In this document: positions 8,887 to 17,776 of the stretch, piece after piece | Numbering within the stretch: the stretch's first letter is position 1 | Layout: each line of letters begins with the position of its first letter | From: Blastopirellula marina | GTDB taxonomy: Bacteria; Planctomycetota; Planctomycetia; Pirellulales; Pirellulaceae | NCBI RefSeq assembly: GCF_002967765.1 | Contig: NZ_PUHY01000015.1 | Location: 186,001 to 250,000, forward strand | Length of the DNA: 64,000 nt | Direction: 5' to 3' | Position numbers and translations under genes: made by a program | Notes under the pieces: model-generated | Database searches by the model: none | Told to the model about the DNA's origin: nothing | Seen by the model: the letters and a program-made list of their open reading frames with translations, nothing else

Positions 8887-10467
8887 CTAAGTCGGCGGAC
8901 GAGATGTCGGCGGTTCGATATGTCGATTCACGGTTCCATGAGCCAAAGCTTGAAGCGCCGCGCGATCGACTTTGCCGGTGACATTGATCGGCATCACTGG
9001 CAACACGACCACTTCTTCCGGTGCCTTATAACCGACGCGAGCCTGAGAGAAGGCAATGAGTTCGGAGATGGTCGGACGTGGGACATCGGATTGGAAAGTA
9101 ACGTAGGCCCGGACAATCTCTCCATGAATCAGATCATGGATGCCGACAACGCCGGCAAAGGCCACGGCATGATGCTCTAGCAAGGACTCTTCTACTTCCT
9201 GAGGACAAATGTTCGATCCGTCGTGGACAATAATTTGCTTCTTGCGACCACGAAACCACAGATAGTCTTCTTCATCCGCCGATACCAAGTCGCCTGTATC
9301 GAGCCAGCCGTCGACAATAGTTTCCGCTGTTGCCTCAGCCAGGTTCCAATAACCGACCGTATTGCCACGGAAACGAATCCAGAGGCGACCCTCATCGCCC
9401 GTGGGAACTTCATTGCCTGCTTCGGATCGAATGGAGGCCTTGTACCCTGGGGCCAGTTTGCCGATGGAACCGATACGATTTCGTGTCGTTGGACTGATCG
9501 TTGAGAGGCCGGTTTCGGTCATGCCGTACACTTCCTCGATCTCCAGACCGGTGAGCTCGCTGAACTCGCGTTCGAGCTCCAGGCAGATTTTGTCTCCGCC
9601 AGAAATGCAGCGGCGAATTGAATGGAAATCGTCGCGAGCGGCGTTGTGATCGCGAACTAAGCCGAACAAGGGGGCTGGCAACATGCAGAGCAACGTAGGG
9701 CGAACGCGGCGCAAGAGTGGCAGGATTTCGTCGCCGCCAAATGACCTGGCAATGGCAACTTGCGCCCCGGCAGCGAGTCCAGCGAACGAAAACGAGGAGG
9801 CGGCAATGTGGGATGCAGATGTGGCAGGCACGAATGTATCCTTCGCGGATAACGATAGCCCGGCGATCGTACTGGCAATGATCCAGCCAAAAGTTTCGTG
9901 CGTATGGGTGACTCCCTTTGGCTTACCTGTGCTGCCGGAAGTGAAGAAAATGAATGCTGCCGTCTCAGGGCTTGGTGTCGGTAAATCGATCGGCGGAGAT
10001 TCTTGAGCGAGCAAGTTGTTAAACTCGCAGCCATGTTTATCAACCCCCTGATAACGAAGTGTGCCGTGCGTTAACCGAGAGGCAAGTTGGCTTTCCGAGA
10101 TTACCGTATCTCGTTCGGCATGGGCGATTAGGAGTGAGGCCTCACTGACCTTCAGGGCATGATCGACTTCCGCGGCTTGATAACGATAGTTAAGTGGCGT
10201 AGCGGTGAGACCTGCTTTAAAGCACGCCAGATAGTGAATCAGCAACAAACCGTCGTTGGGTAACAACGATGCGATTCGATCCCCAGTCGCCAAGCCCATG
10301 TTCAGATACTGCCGGGCCAAGTTCGTCGAGGCGTCGTCCAGTTCGATCCAGGTCCACGTGCGATCTAAGGATGCCAGTGCAGTACCGCTGCCATTCAGGC
10401 GAAGTCCGGCATCCAACAGCGTGGCCAGATGGACCGGGTGATCCAGTTGTTTGCCTACCAAGCCCAC
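8887..10467 (-). CDS. acyl-CoA synthetase-like AMP-dependent ligase
   Basis: 526 residues, the usual length for a class I adenylate-forming enzyme. The phosphate-binding loop is FFTSGSTGKPKGVTHTH (~172-188), the adenine motif is EVYGMTETG, and the hinge region reads GWLDTGDL...GRKKQII. The C-terminal catalytic lysine lies in NVTGKVDR, 19 residues or so before the end region. It should activate a carboxylic acid to acyl-AMP and pass it to CoA; the acid (fatty or aromatic) is not evident. It is transcribed away from the unrecognised gene at 10700 across a 232-bp spacer. A peptide-synthetase loading enzyme is less likely because no carrier domain or carrier gene is nearby. Confidence 0.85.
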   Translation of the reverse strand: MGLVGKQLDHPVHLATLLDAGLRLNGSGTALASLDRTWTWIELDDASTNLARQYLNMGLATGDRIASLLPNDGLLLIHYLACFKAGLTATPLNYRYQAAEVDHALKVSEASLLIAHAERDTVISESQLASRLTHGTLRYQGVDKHGCEFNNLLAQESPPIDLPTPSPETAAFIFFTSGSTGKPKGVTHTHETFGWIIASTIAGLSLSAKDTFVPATSASHIAASSFSFAGLAAGAQVAIARSFGGDEILPLLRRVRPTLLCMLPAPLFGLVRDHNAARDDFHSIRRCISGGDKICLELEREFSELTGLEIEEVYGMTETGLSTISPTTRNRIGSIGKLAPGYKASIRSEAGNEVPTGDEGRLWIRFRGNTVGYWNLAEATAETIVDGWLDTGDLVSADEEDYLWFRGRKKQIIVHDGSNICPQEVEESLLEHHAVAFAGVVGIHDLIHGEIVRAYVTFQSDVPRPTISELIAFSQARVGYKAPEEVVVLPVMPINVTGKVDRAALQALAHGTVNRHIEPPTSRPPT

Positions 10468-10699
10468 GGCCTCTTTCTCCGAAAGGTTGTCTCTCTACCG
10501 AAAAAGATGTACTTCCCAGGATGCATCGTCGAAGCCGTTCTACATCTTCAACGATTTTGGCACGATGTGTATCGCAACGGCAATCAAAGTTGTTAGATTC
10601 CCGAAAGATAGCGGTGATGTCGATCGGTTTCATCTCGCTATTGGCTATGCGAGAATATGGCGTTCCTCATCTTCTTTTATCGATTCCCCGAGCATAACG

Positions 10700-12184
10700 A
10701 TGTCCCTGCCATCTGCTTTGCAGTCTTATGTGACGACACGCCGATTTTGGACCGATTTCTTGTGGATAACAGATGCAGAGCATACGCAAGGGCAAGATCC
10801 TTACCCACTTCTCAAGGATTTTCAATTCCGGTTCTCGGTGGCAGATGGATTTGAGGTCTCGATTTCACTGGATCAGGCACTGTGCTTCACGAGTCTCGAT
10901 TTTGCTGTGCCTGGAAAGGACTCGCAGAACATTGCTTGGGATGATCAAGCTCATTGGCATCCGCACGTGTTGCGATGGTCGGAATTGGACCTGCTTTGCC
11001 AGTGCGTCGCGGCGCGCGATCCCAGTTTGGCTCACCCCGGTATTCCGCTGTTGTTTCTGCATCGCTTTGCCCCGATTTGCGTAGGGGATGATATCGACCA
11101 GATCGTCGCATTGCTCGAGACGGCCTGGCGAAAACTGGATTTGTTTTCTTCGGCCGAGATCACGACATTCATCGAACGCTTCGACGCCCGGGACGCTGAT
11201 TTCCAGTGGAGATTTGAAGCTGGCAAAGGATGGTGCATCGAACAAGAGGACGATTCCGCGTCGAGGGGACTCTATTCACTACGAACGGCTGAAAACGACG
11301 AGTTTCCCTTCGCGGACTGGGAAAATCTAATCGATGCGGCCGAGCAGGTACCGAAGGTTGCCGCTGAAGTGCTGCCTCCTCCGCGCTGCTTTCCGCGCAA
11401 GAAGCATTCGCTGCATCTCACGATTCCCCATCAAGACAAGGATCGACCCGTACCGGTCCCTTTCATGCGACTTCTGAATCTCACGGTCGACCGAATGCTC
11501 TGCGATCTTCAGTGGGGACATTCGGAGCCTGGAGGTGGCATGTCGTCTCCCAACGGAGATGGTACCTACACCGAAATCGAATCGATGAATTACCTTCAAT
11601 TGAAAGGGGATTTGAACGCGTCGCTCGATTTACTGCGCGGGCTGCTGTGGTGGAGCAAAGCTCCCGCGTCGGTTCGGCTTTCAGAAGGATATTCGGAGCC
11701 AATAGAATGGGATTTGACTCAGCCAGGGACCAACGTGCCTTTGGCGATTCAGCTGGGAAAGTTGATAACCTATCGCTGGAAGTCTGGCTATCGGTTTGAT
11801 CCTGTTTCCCTGAAGAAGGCATTCCAAGAGTATCTGCGTGACCTCTTCGCCCAGGCGGATGTCATAGGGCCCGACGAAGATGGCTGGTACGACCTGAGGC
11901 TGCCTGACGAAGGGCAGCTAAGCATTTGTGCGAAACAGCTTGATGGCGAAGATAAGTGGTTTGGGCTGACGGTGATTATCAATCATTTGACTGAGGATGC
12001 CTCGGCCTGGGTCTATAGAACGATGAACGAACATGACTTGCTGTTGTTACCAGCGGTGATCGCGACGAGCGACAAAGTTGCGCAGCAAATCGATGCGCCT
12101 TGGCCAGAAGTATCGATCGTGTCAAACGCCAAGCAGCTACATCAGATTCTGACGGACGGCCCTTATGCCTGGTGGAAGCAATAA
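10700..12184 (+). CDS. hypothetical protein, no recognised domain
   Basis: 494 residues from the ATG at 10700 (MSLPSALQSYVTTRRFW). The frame stays open back to 10451, but that part overlaps the divergent ligase gene and looks non-coding. No clear Shine-Dalgarno site is visible. I do not recognise a family. The protein has no signal peptide or membrane segment, is acidic and unusually rich in tryptophan and aspartate, and ends WWKQ. A Pro-rich patch near the middle (VLPPPRCFPRKK) may separate two domains. Codon use and GC match the neighbours, so it is probably a native gene. It converges with the WD40 gene across a 28-bp gap. Confidence 0.65.
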   Translation: MSLPSALQSYVTTRRFWTDFLWITDAEHTQGQDPYPLLKDFQFRFSVADGFEVSISLDQALCFTSLDFAVPGKDSQNIAWDDQAHWHPHVLRWSELDLLCQCVAARDPSLAHPGIPLLFLHRFAPICVGDDIDQIVALLETAWRKLDLFSSAEITTFIERFDARDADFQWRFEAGKGWCIEQEDDSASRGLYSLRTAENDEFPFADWENLIDAAEQVPKVAAEVLPPPRCFPRKKHSLHLTIPHQDKDRPVPVPFMRLLNLTVDRMLCDLQWGHSEPGGGMSSPNGDGTYTEIESMNYLQLKGDLNASLDLLRGLLWWSKAPASVRLSEGYSEPIEWDLTQPGTNVPLAIQLGKLITYRWKSGYRFDPVSLKKAFQEYLRDLFAQADVIGPDEDGWYDLRLPDEGQLSICAKQLDGEDKWFGLTVIINHLTEDASAWVYRTMNEHDLLLLPAVIATSDKVAQQIDAPWPEVSIVSNAKQLHQILTDGPYAWWKQ

Positions 12185-12212
12185 TCGAGGCGTTCCGAAT
12201 CAGAGTTGAAGG

Positions 12213-13235
12213 TCAGGGGGATAGGGGCTCTTCCGAAGTACGCCAACGGGTGATCTGCCGAAACGAACGTTCGTGGCACATTAGGTAGTCGCGCGTGCCA
12301 GGGATTGGGACGATCTCGTAGGCGGAACCTGCGTCGTCTGATGGAATTGAAGCGATCGGCTCTTTTTTCCCTGGTTGCCAAATATCAAATTGCCCCTGCC
12401 GAGCCGTAAGAATCGACTTTCCATCGGGGAGGAAGGCGGTTCCCATTTTGATTTCAGTGTTGGCCTGCCATTGATGCCTTACATGCATAATGTGGGTCAA
12501 GACTTCCTTAAATAGAACGCTCGCTCCATCTTGCGGAACGTTCACCAACAGCGACTCACCATCAGGAGACAAGATGACGCGTCGAGCTTGCGTGTCGCCG
12601 ATGTATGAGAAACCGTCCATTGCGTCGGTCTGCAGATCGTAACGACGCAAGACATACGCGGGAGAGCCTACGACGGCATTGGTCACGGATGCGTACAAAT
12701 AACGACCGTCTTTGCTGAATTGAACACCCTGGGCATTTGACAGATCGGCTTTGAAGGATCGGGCGATCTTTTGATCAACGACATCATAAATGTCGAGCGA
12801 AGTCCCCTGCCCAGCGACGGCAATCCAGGGACGTGTTGGGTGAAACGAAAGATAACCACATCGCGCCGGTAAGTTGATCGCACGGAGTTGTTTCCAGTTG
12901 TCAGTCCGGTAGAGTACCAACTGCTTCGGACCGACCGCAGCGAGAACTGAGGAATCGGGTGAATATCGCATGGCCAGTATAAACTGGTTGTCCGGTTCGA
13001 TTTGCTTGATTACCTTTTGCGACTCGGTGTCGAAAACAACGATTGTTCCTAGTCGACCTGCGATGGCGAATTGTTTTCCCGAGGGAGAAGCTGCCAAGCC
13101 GTAGGCGACTTCGTTGAACGGGGTACTTTCCCAGACCTTTTGAATAGGGTCTGCAGCGCAGAGCGGACGAGCAGCAGGGAGACTGGTCAACAGAACCGAT
13201 AGTCCCAAGACGACCAGGTTGGGGGAAGACGGCAT
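12213..13235 (-). CDS. secreted WD40/beta-propeller protein
   Basis: 340 residues from the ATG at 13235, which begins a signal peptide (MPSSPNLVVLGLSVLLTSLP...CAADP); the frame extends 24 codons further upstream without signal-peptide character. The mature part holds repeated WD40-like blades, each with a stretch such as LAASPSGKQFAIAG, MRYSPDSSVLAAVG, VQFSKDGRYLYAS and VILSPDGESLLVN. It probably serves as a protein or ligand interaction scaffold outside the cytoplasm. It is the last of three leftward genes (kinase, FHA, WD40), separated from the FHA gene by 98 bp, so it may share their transcript. No catalytic motif is seen. Confidence 0.75.
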   Translation of the reverse strand: MPSSPNLVVLGLSVLLTSLPAARPLCAADPIQKVWESTPFNEVAYGLAASPSGKQFAIAGRLGTIVVFDTESQKVIKQIEPDNQFILAMRYSPDSSVLAAVGPKQLVLYRTDNWKQLRAINLPARCGYLSFHPTRPWIAVAGQGTSLDIYDVVDQKIARSFKADLSNAQGVQFSKDGRYLYASVTNAVVGSPAYVLRRYDLQTDAMDGFSYIGDTQARRVILSPDGESLLVNVPQDGASVLFKEVLTHIMHVRHQWQANTEIKMGTAFLPDGKSILTARQGQFDIWQPGKKEPIASIPSDDAGSAYEIVPIPGTRDYLMCHERSFRQITRWRTSEEPLSP

Positions 13236-13333
13236 CGCAGAGTTCGCAGGATGAAAAGTGGCAAGATGAGGTACTTCGATCCTACCTCGTTCGTGAAATT
13301 GATTCAAATAAGTTGCTCACGACAATAGCACGC

Positions 13334-14146
13334 TCACACTCCAAACTTCAAATGAAACAACTGTTCTCCGATTCGGAACTCGCAATTCTGGCCCGGCTCA
13401 AGGGTAGCCTTCGGCATTTTTAACCAGACGCCGTTGACCGACTTGTTATTTTTAATCGACCAATTTCCGCTCTTACTACAGCGCAGCAATGCATGCTTCT
13501 TACTGGTGAAGATGTCACTCTTACGTCGAATGCGGCACGTTTCGCCTCGACCGATCCAGTACTCCGGTTCGAGCAGCAACGTGGTGGAAGTTTTGCCACC
13601 GGCAAGTAGTTCAACTAACGCTGGGGCAGCGATTTCCGGCATGGTCTCGAACGGCAATGTTTCTACCACCGGTTTTCGATGGGGTGGTTCGTCCACGGAA
13701 TCTTCCTGCGGAAGTTCAAAACGGTACTTTCCTCCCCCGATCAGAAACTCAGCTTGATTTTCGAGGCGCGCTTTGCGGACCTTGAAGTAAAGCCCATTTC
13801 GACTTTCCAGGTCTTCGATAACAAGACGTGGACTCTGTCCGTTCAATTGTTTCGTAATGACGACATGTCGTGCTGAAACCAAGTCGTCATGGGCGAGGCA
13901 GAGATCTCCCTCGGAACGTCCGATCTGAAAGGCGTTCTTTCGAATCCGAATTGATTCGCCGGTGCGTTTTCCATCGTCACAAACCGTCAAGATTGCGATC
14001 GGAGGCCGCTGGCTCGGACGAAATAATACCGCGTCCGGCGTCGGCTCGGACTTGGCTACATGGGTGACGGTTTGAATGTCGGCTTGAGCTTGCGCCGTTT
14101 CGTCACTCGATTCCAACAACGTATGGCGAGTCAGCGTTTCACTCAT
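13334..14146 (-). CDS. protein with two FHA domains
   Basis: 270 residues from the ATG at 14146 (MSETLTRH); an in-frame GTG three codons earlier is an alternative. Two forkhead-associated domains are visible. The first (~50-145) has FQIGRSEGDLCL, SARHVVI and DLESRNGLYF. The second (~180-268) has WIGRGETCRI, SKKHALL and NNKSVNGVWL. The Arg, Ser, His and Asn-Gly residues that recognise phosphothreonine are present in both. It lies 64 bp downstream of the large Ser/Thr kinase gene on the same strand, so the simplest reading is a phospho-dependent adaptor for that kinase (inference). No signal peptide, so it is cytoplasmic. Confidence 0.85.
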   Translation of the reverse strand: MSETLTRHTLLESSDETAQAQADIQTVTHVAKSEPTPDAVLFRPSQRPPIAILTVCDDGKRTGESIRIRKNAFQIGRSEGDLCLAHDDLVSARHVVITKQLNGQSPRLVIEDLESRNGLYFKVRKARLENQAEFLIGGGKYRFELPQEDSVDEPPHRKPVVETLPFETMPEIAAPALVELLAGGKTSTTLLLEPEYWIGRGETCRIRRKSDIFTSKKHALLRCSKSGNWSIKNNKSVNGVWLKMPKATLEPGQNCEFRIGEQLFHLKFGV

Positions 14147-14210
14147 GCGGTTCACTTGGTCTAAGGTGTACGGGATTTAGTAAGCCCAGGGAACGATGGA
14201 CGCAATCCGA

Positions 14211-17200
14211 TTACTTGGAAAGCGGTCGGAAAGAGATGTTATCAAAGCGAGCGTAGTTCTTCGAAGTTCGCTTCCGATCAGAAATCAGGCTCACGCGAGC
14301 GTAGTGAGCGTTTTGAGGGATCGGTACCAGCAGTGCCACCGGCGCCCAGGCTTCGCTTTTAGGTAAACTACTTTCGTATCCCAGGATAGGAGGGCCGTCG
14401 CGAGTCTCTGAGTACGCGATGCGAAGTTTGGCTTGAACGTATTTTGGGTCATCGTTCTTCAACATCCCGCTTAGCAAAAAGTAATCGGTCTGGGAGGTAC
14501 TTCGAGAAAGGTCCACGATCTGATAGCACTCAGCATCCTTCGTGCCGGTGGCAATCGTGTATTGCTCCCCCAGGTCCGATGTATGCTGGTGCGGTTCAAC
14601 TTCCCAGTTACCACTGGCCGACTTCCAGGGAATAGCAATTCCGTTGACATCTACCGATTCGAAACTACCGTTTTCTATGAGCTCGGGGCCAATGTAGTCG
14701 TCAAGTAAATCGACGGGGTAATAACTCTTGAAGTTCTCTAAGTCTTGACGTAGTTTGTTCGCCCGATTGACGGCGCCAATCAGCTTGTAAGCATTGATCG
14801 CGTCCTCACACGCCGAGACCAACGCGGTGACATTCGGGGCTGGTTGGGAAATATTTTGCAGAACGTTCGGATTCACTTGCATCGTCGAAGCGAATTGGTC
14901 ACGAAACTCGAGGATTTCAGCAGTCTTTCGCGTCGAGCCTACGCCGCCAGCGTTTGCTTTCATCTCTTCCGTTCGCAAGTAAGCTTCCAAGGCACTAAGG
15001 TGGGCAACTAGTTCTCGATGATAGTTCGAGATGCTGAAACGCAATCGCTGTCCGATCGCCATCGCTTGAGGAGAGGTCTCCAACGCGGGTGGAGCTGGTT
15101 TTGTGGATGGCGATGGATTGGCATCCGCTTGCTCGATCAGATCGGCCAGCGAAAGTTTCGAGGAAGCGTTATTGTTGACCGCAGATGCTGACGGATTAGC
15201 GTCCGGTTTTGTGGTCGTATCGGGCGAACTCAACGCGATGTTAGCTGGGTTGAGAGGGCGGTACTGAAATGATCGGACCTCGACTCCTGGCTCACGGTAA
15301 AAGCCGACTCGTCCCGTTGGACAGCGACGATCGACAAATGCGAACATCGCCCTTCCGTCGAGCCAAACCTGAATTTTGTTTCCTTGAAAAATAACGTCGA
15401 CGGTATGCCACTGATTAGGAATAATTTGCTGGCTGGCAAATCGCCCGATCGAAACTTCTTCGGGGGTCAATGGTAATTGCAGATCTACTTCACCGAAGGA
15501 GGGTCCAGCGATTGGGATTAAGTAACCAACCGTTTGATTCTGCCCAGTCTTCAAGTAGTTAAGCAATATTGACGCGTTGGCCTTCGAATGGAGTACGCGA
15601 TATTCGATTCGAAGGTGCCCATCAGACTTGGATTGATTCGAAAGTAGTAGACGTCGATGCGGATCGGATGCTGTCAGCAGCGAATCAAGATTATCGCTTC
15701 GGATGCTCCTGGCTTCATTCTTCTGTAAGGAGCCGAGGGAACGGTCAACTTGCTGGCTGGAAAGAATTGTTTCCCAGTCAGTCGTGTCGGTCATATTGAC
15801 ATAAGAAGGTGGAAAGAACCAACTGACCTTAGTGGCTTGAGCCACGTTGGAAGGCGTCGATGGTTGCTTAGGCGAGTCTGGCGTTTCCTGTGTTTGGTCG
15901 TCGACGGTTTGGTTAACTTCGGGGTCGGCATCCGTTGGAGTTTGCTTTTCCTCAAGCGGCAGCGGTTGGTAATCGATCGTCGTCAGTTGGCCTGCGACCA
16001 CTTCAACGGTTGCGGATTGAACTAAGTCTCCGTTGGTATAAATCTTGACGTTTCGGTTACCAGAAGGGAGATCCGCACGTAGATTTCCACCGGTTTTATC
16101 GATGCTGGTGATCGGCTCACCATCGACAACGACTTCCGCCTCTGGAGACGCATTTCTAATTAACAAGGAACCTAGATCAGCCGAAGGATCGAACTTAGGG
16201 GCGAGAGTCCGCGACTGGAAGAAGCTCCACCCAAGCCAGCCCATAAGTAAAACCACCACCAATGAAATGGGTATGGCATACTTTGCCAGGGCTCTCGAAA
16301 GACGCTTGGACCATCCATTTGGGAGCGTCGTTTCACGCTCGCGGGTTTCGATTGGCGGAGGTGGTGGTGACGTACTCAGGTGTGGCGGAGTTGCTCTAGG
16401 GGAGGCAACTTCGCTCGGAAAAGGTGGAGGGGGAATGGGAGGCCCAGAGGCTGGGAAGCCAGAGCTCGTAAGGCTTGATCCTGGCGTATCGAAGAACACT
16501 TCGCCACCAGGGGCTGGCATCGATTGCGGCGACCCTATGGCCAAAGCCTTGAGTGCTTGCTGGACTTCGCGTGGGGTTTGAAATCGCTCGGCGGGATCTT
16601 TCGCCATCATTCGAGCGACAATGTCGGCCAACTCATCGGGGATATCAGGACGAACCAGATTCACTGTCGGCGCCGACTTCTGCGTTTGCGCCATCATTAC
16701 TTCATACAAGGTACCGACAAACGGCTGGCGACCAGTCAGCAGGTGATAAAGCGTACAGCCGAGACTGTAGATGTCGGCTCGAATGTCAGCGTTGGCTGCG
16801 CTGATAATCTGTTCGGGGGCCATGTACTCGGGAGTACCAAGGGTCGCGCCGTCTTGCGTCAAACCACTCGAAGCCGCCTCCTTCATTGCTTTCGCCAAGC
16901 CGAAGTCCAGGACCTTCACGCGGAGTTCGGCATCTTGGGAAAAAACCATCACATTGGCTGGCTTCAAGTCGCGATGAATCAAACCGTTTTCATACGCATG
17001 TTGCAAGGCGGCGGCAATTTGTTGGCCGAGAGCACAAGCAACGGCTACCGGGACGGGATGATTTGCTTTGATGTATTGATGCAGACAAGAGCCGTCTACA
17101 TATTCCATCGCGAATGCCAAGTGATTCTCTAGCGGGACTACCCGGTAGAACGTAACGATCGTTGGGTGGTTTAGCTTTCCGCCTGATTGGATCTCGTTGA

Positions 17201-17633
17201 TGAAGCGTTGCTTGGCCGAATCTTTCGCGTAGAGATTCGAGTTGAGCACCTTGATCACTTCAAGGCGATCCATCGATACGTTCTTTGCGAGATAAACAAT
17301 GCCCATCCCGCCGCGACCAAGTTCCTTCAAGATTTCATACTCTGAGGACTCAGCAAGTTCTGACGGGAGGTCGGCGAGAATCGAAGCACGTTCTCGTTTT
17401 TCGCGAGATGCCTTGGCAGGTTCGCGTTCTTGCTCCGCGATGTCGGTCCCGCGTGATAGTTGGGTCTGGCGATCAGCGGGGCCAGATTGCTGGGCACGAA
17501 TCGCTTCAATTCGCGATTGAAGTTTGGGATGCTTTTCGGCGTAATCCTCGACTTTGCGTGCCAAGTGGGGATCAAGCGTTCCGCGCACGAAATCGCGCAG
17601 CATCTGATCGTCAATCTTACGCCGCTTCGCCAT
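14211..17633 (-). CDS. large transmembrane Ser/Thr protein kinase with PEGA-like and jelly-roll ectodomain
   Basis: 1140 residues. The N-terminal ~50 residues resemble the helical anti-sigma-type segment common in planctomycete kinases, but lack its cysteines. The kinase domain (~99-365) is complete: GRGGMG loop, K128, HRDLKPAN (220-227), DFG (243-245), APE (272-274). A Pro-rich linker leads to one membrane segment near 455-475 (ISLVVVLLMGWLGWSFF). Outside are a PEGA-like repeat (SPEAEVVVDGEPI), a LamG/DUF1080-like sandwich (NQWHTVDVIFQGNKIQVWLDG), a helical stretch, and a C-terminal CBM-like jelly roll (LIENGSFESVDVNGIAIPW). The layout is a receptor kinase that may sense a carbohydrate or wall ligand and signal inward, possibly to the double-FHA protein next door. 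Confidence 0.85.
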   Translation of the reverse strand: MAKRRKIDDQMLRDFVRGTLDPHLARKVEDYAEKHPKLQSRIEAIRAQQSGPADRQTQLSRGTDIAEQEREPAKASREKRERASILADLPSELAESSEYEILKELGRGGMGIVYLAKNVSMDRLEVIKVLNSNLYAKDSAKQRFINEIQSGGKLNHPTIVTFYRVVPLENHLAFAMEYVDGSCLHQYIKANHPVPVAVACALGQQIAAALQHAYENGLIHRDLKPANVMVFSQDAELRVKVLDFGLAKAMKEAASSGLTQDGATLGTPEYMAPEQIISAANADIRADIYSLGCTLYHLLTGRQPFVGTLYEVMMAQTQKSAPTVNLVRPDIPDELADIVARMMAKDPAERFQTPREVQQALKALAIGSPQSMPAPGGEVFFDTPGSSLTSSGFPASGPPIPPPPFPSEVASPRATPPHLSTSPPPPPIETRERETTLPNGWSKRLSRALAKYAIPISLVVVLLMGWLGWSFFQSRTLAPKFDPSADLGSLLIRNASPEAEVVVDGEPITSIDKTGGNLRADLPSGNRNVKIYTNGDLVQSATVEVVAGQLTTIDYQPLPLEEKQTPTDADPEVNQTVDDQTQETPDSPKQPSTPSNVAQATKVSWFFPPSYVNMTDTTDWETILSSQQVDRSLGSLQKNEARSIRSDNLDSLLTASDPHRRLLLSNQSKSDGHLRIEYRVLHSKANASILLNYLKTGQNQTVGYLIPIAGPSFGEVDLQLPLTPEEVSIGRFASQQIIPNQWHTVDVIFQGNKIQVWLDGRAMFAFVDRRCPTGRVGFYREPGVEVRSFQYRPLNPANIALSSPDTTTKPDANPSASAVNNNASSKLSLADLIEQADANPSPSTKPAPPALETSPQAMAIGQRLRFSISNYHRELVAHLSALEAYLRTEEMKANAGGVGSTRKTAEILEFRDQFASTMQVNPNVLQNISQPAPNVTALVSACEDAINAYKLIGAVNRANKLRQDLENFKSYYPVDLLDDYIGPELIENGSFESVDVNGIAIPWKSASGNWEVEPHQHTSDLGEQYTIATGTKDAECYQIVDLSRSTSQTDYFLLSGMLKNDDPKYVQAKLRIAYSETRDGPPILGYESSLPKSEAWAPVALLVPIPQNAHYARVSLISDRKRTSKNYARFDNISFRPLSK

Positions 17634-17776
17634 GCCCTGGAAACTTGCCCCCGACTTCTGGTGTCGTCCAATACCTCCACTAAGTGTAACTATGGACAGT
17701 ACTTTATGCTACTCAGATCGTCGATCTGCCAAGTAGCCTACCGCTATGGTGCGGAACAAGGTGATAAGCCTGCGAA

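Noticed and set aside
16045-17132. Open frames of 178 and 202 codons on the plus strand inside the large kinase gene
   Set aside because: They are antisense to a kinase gene with complete motifs, have no ribosome site and no family resemblance.
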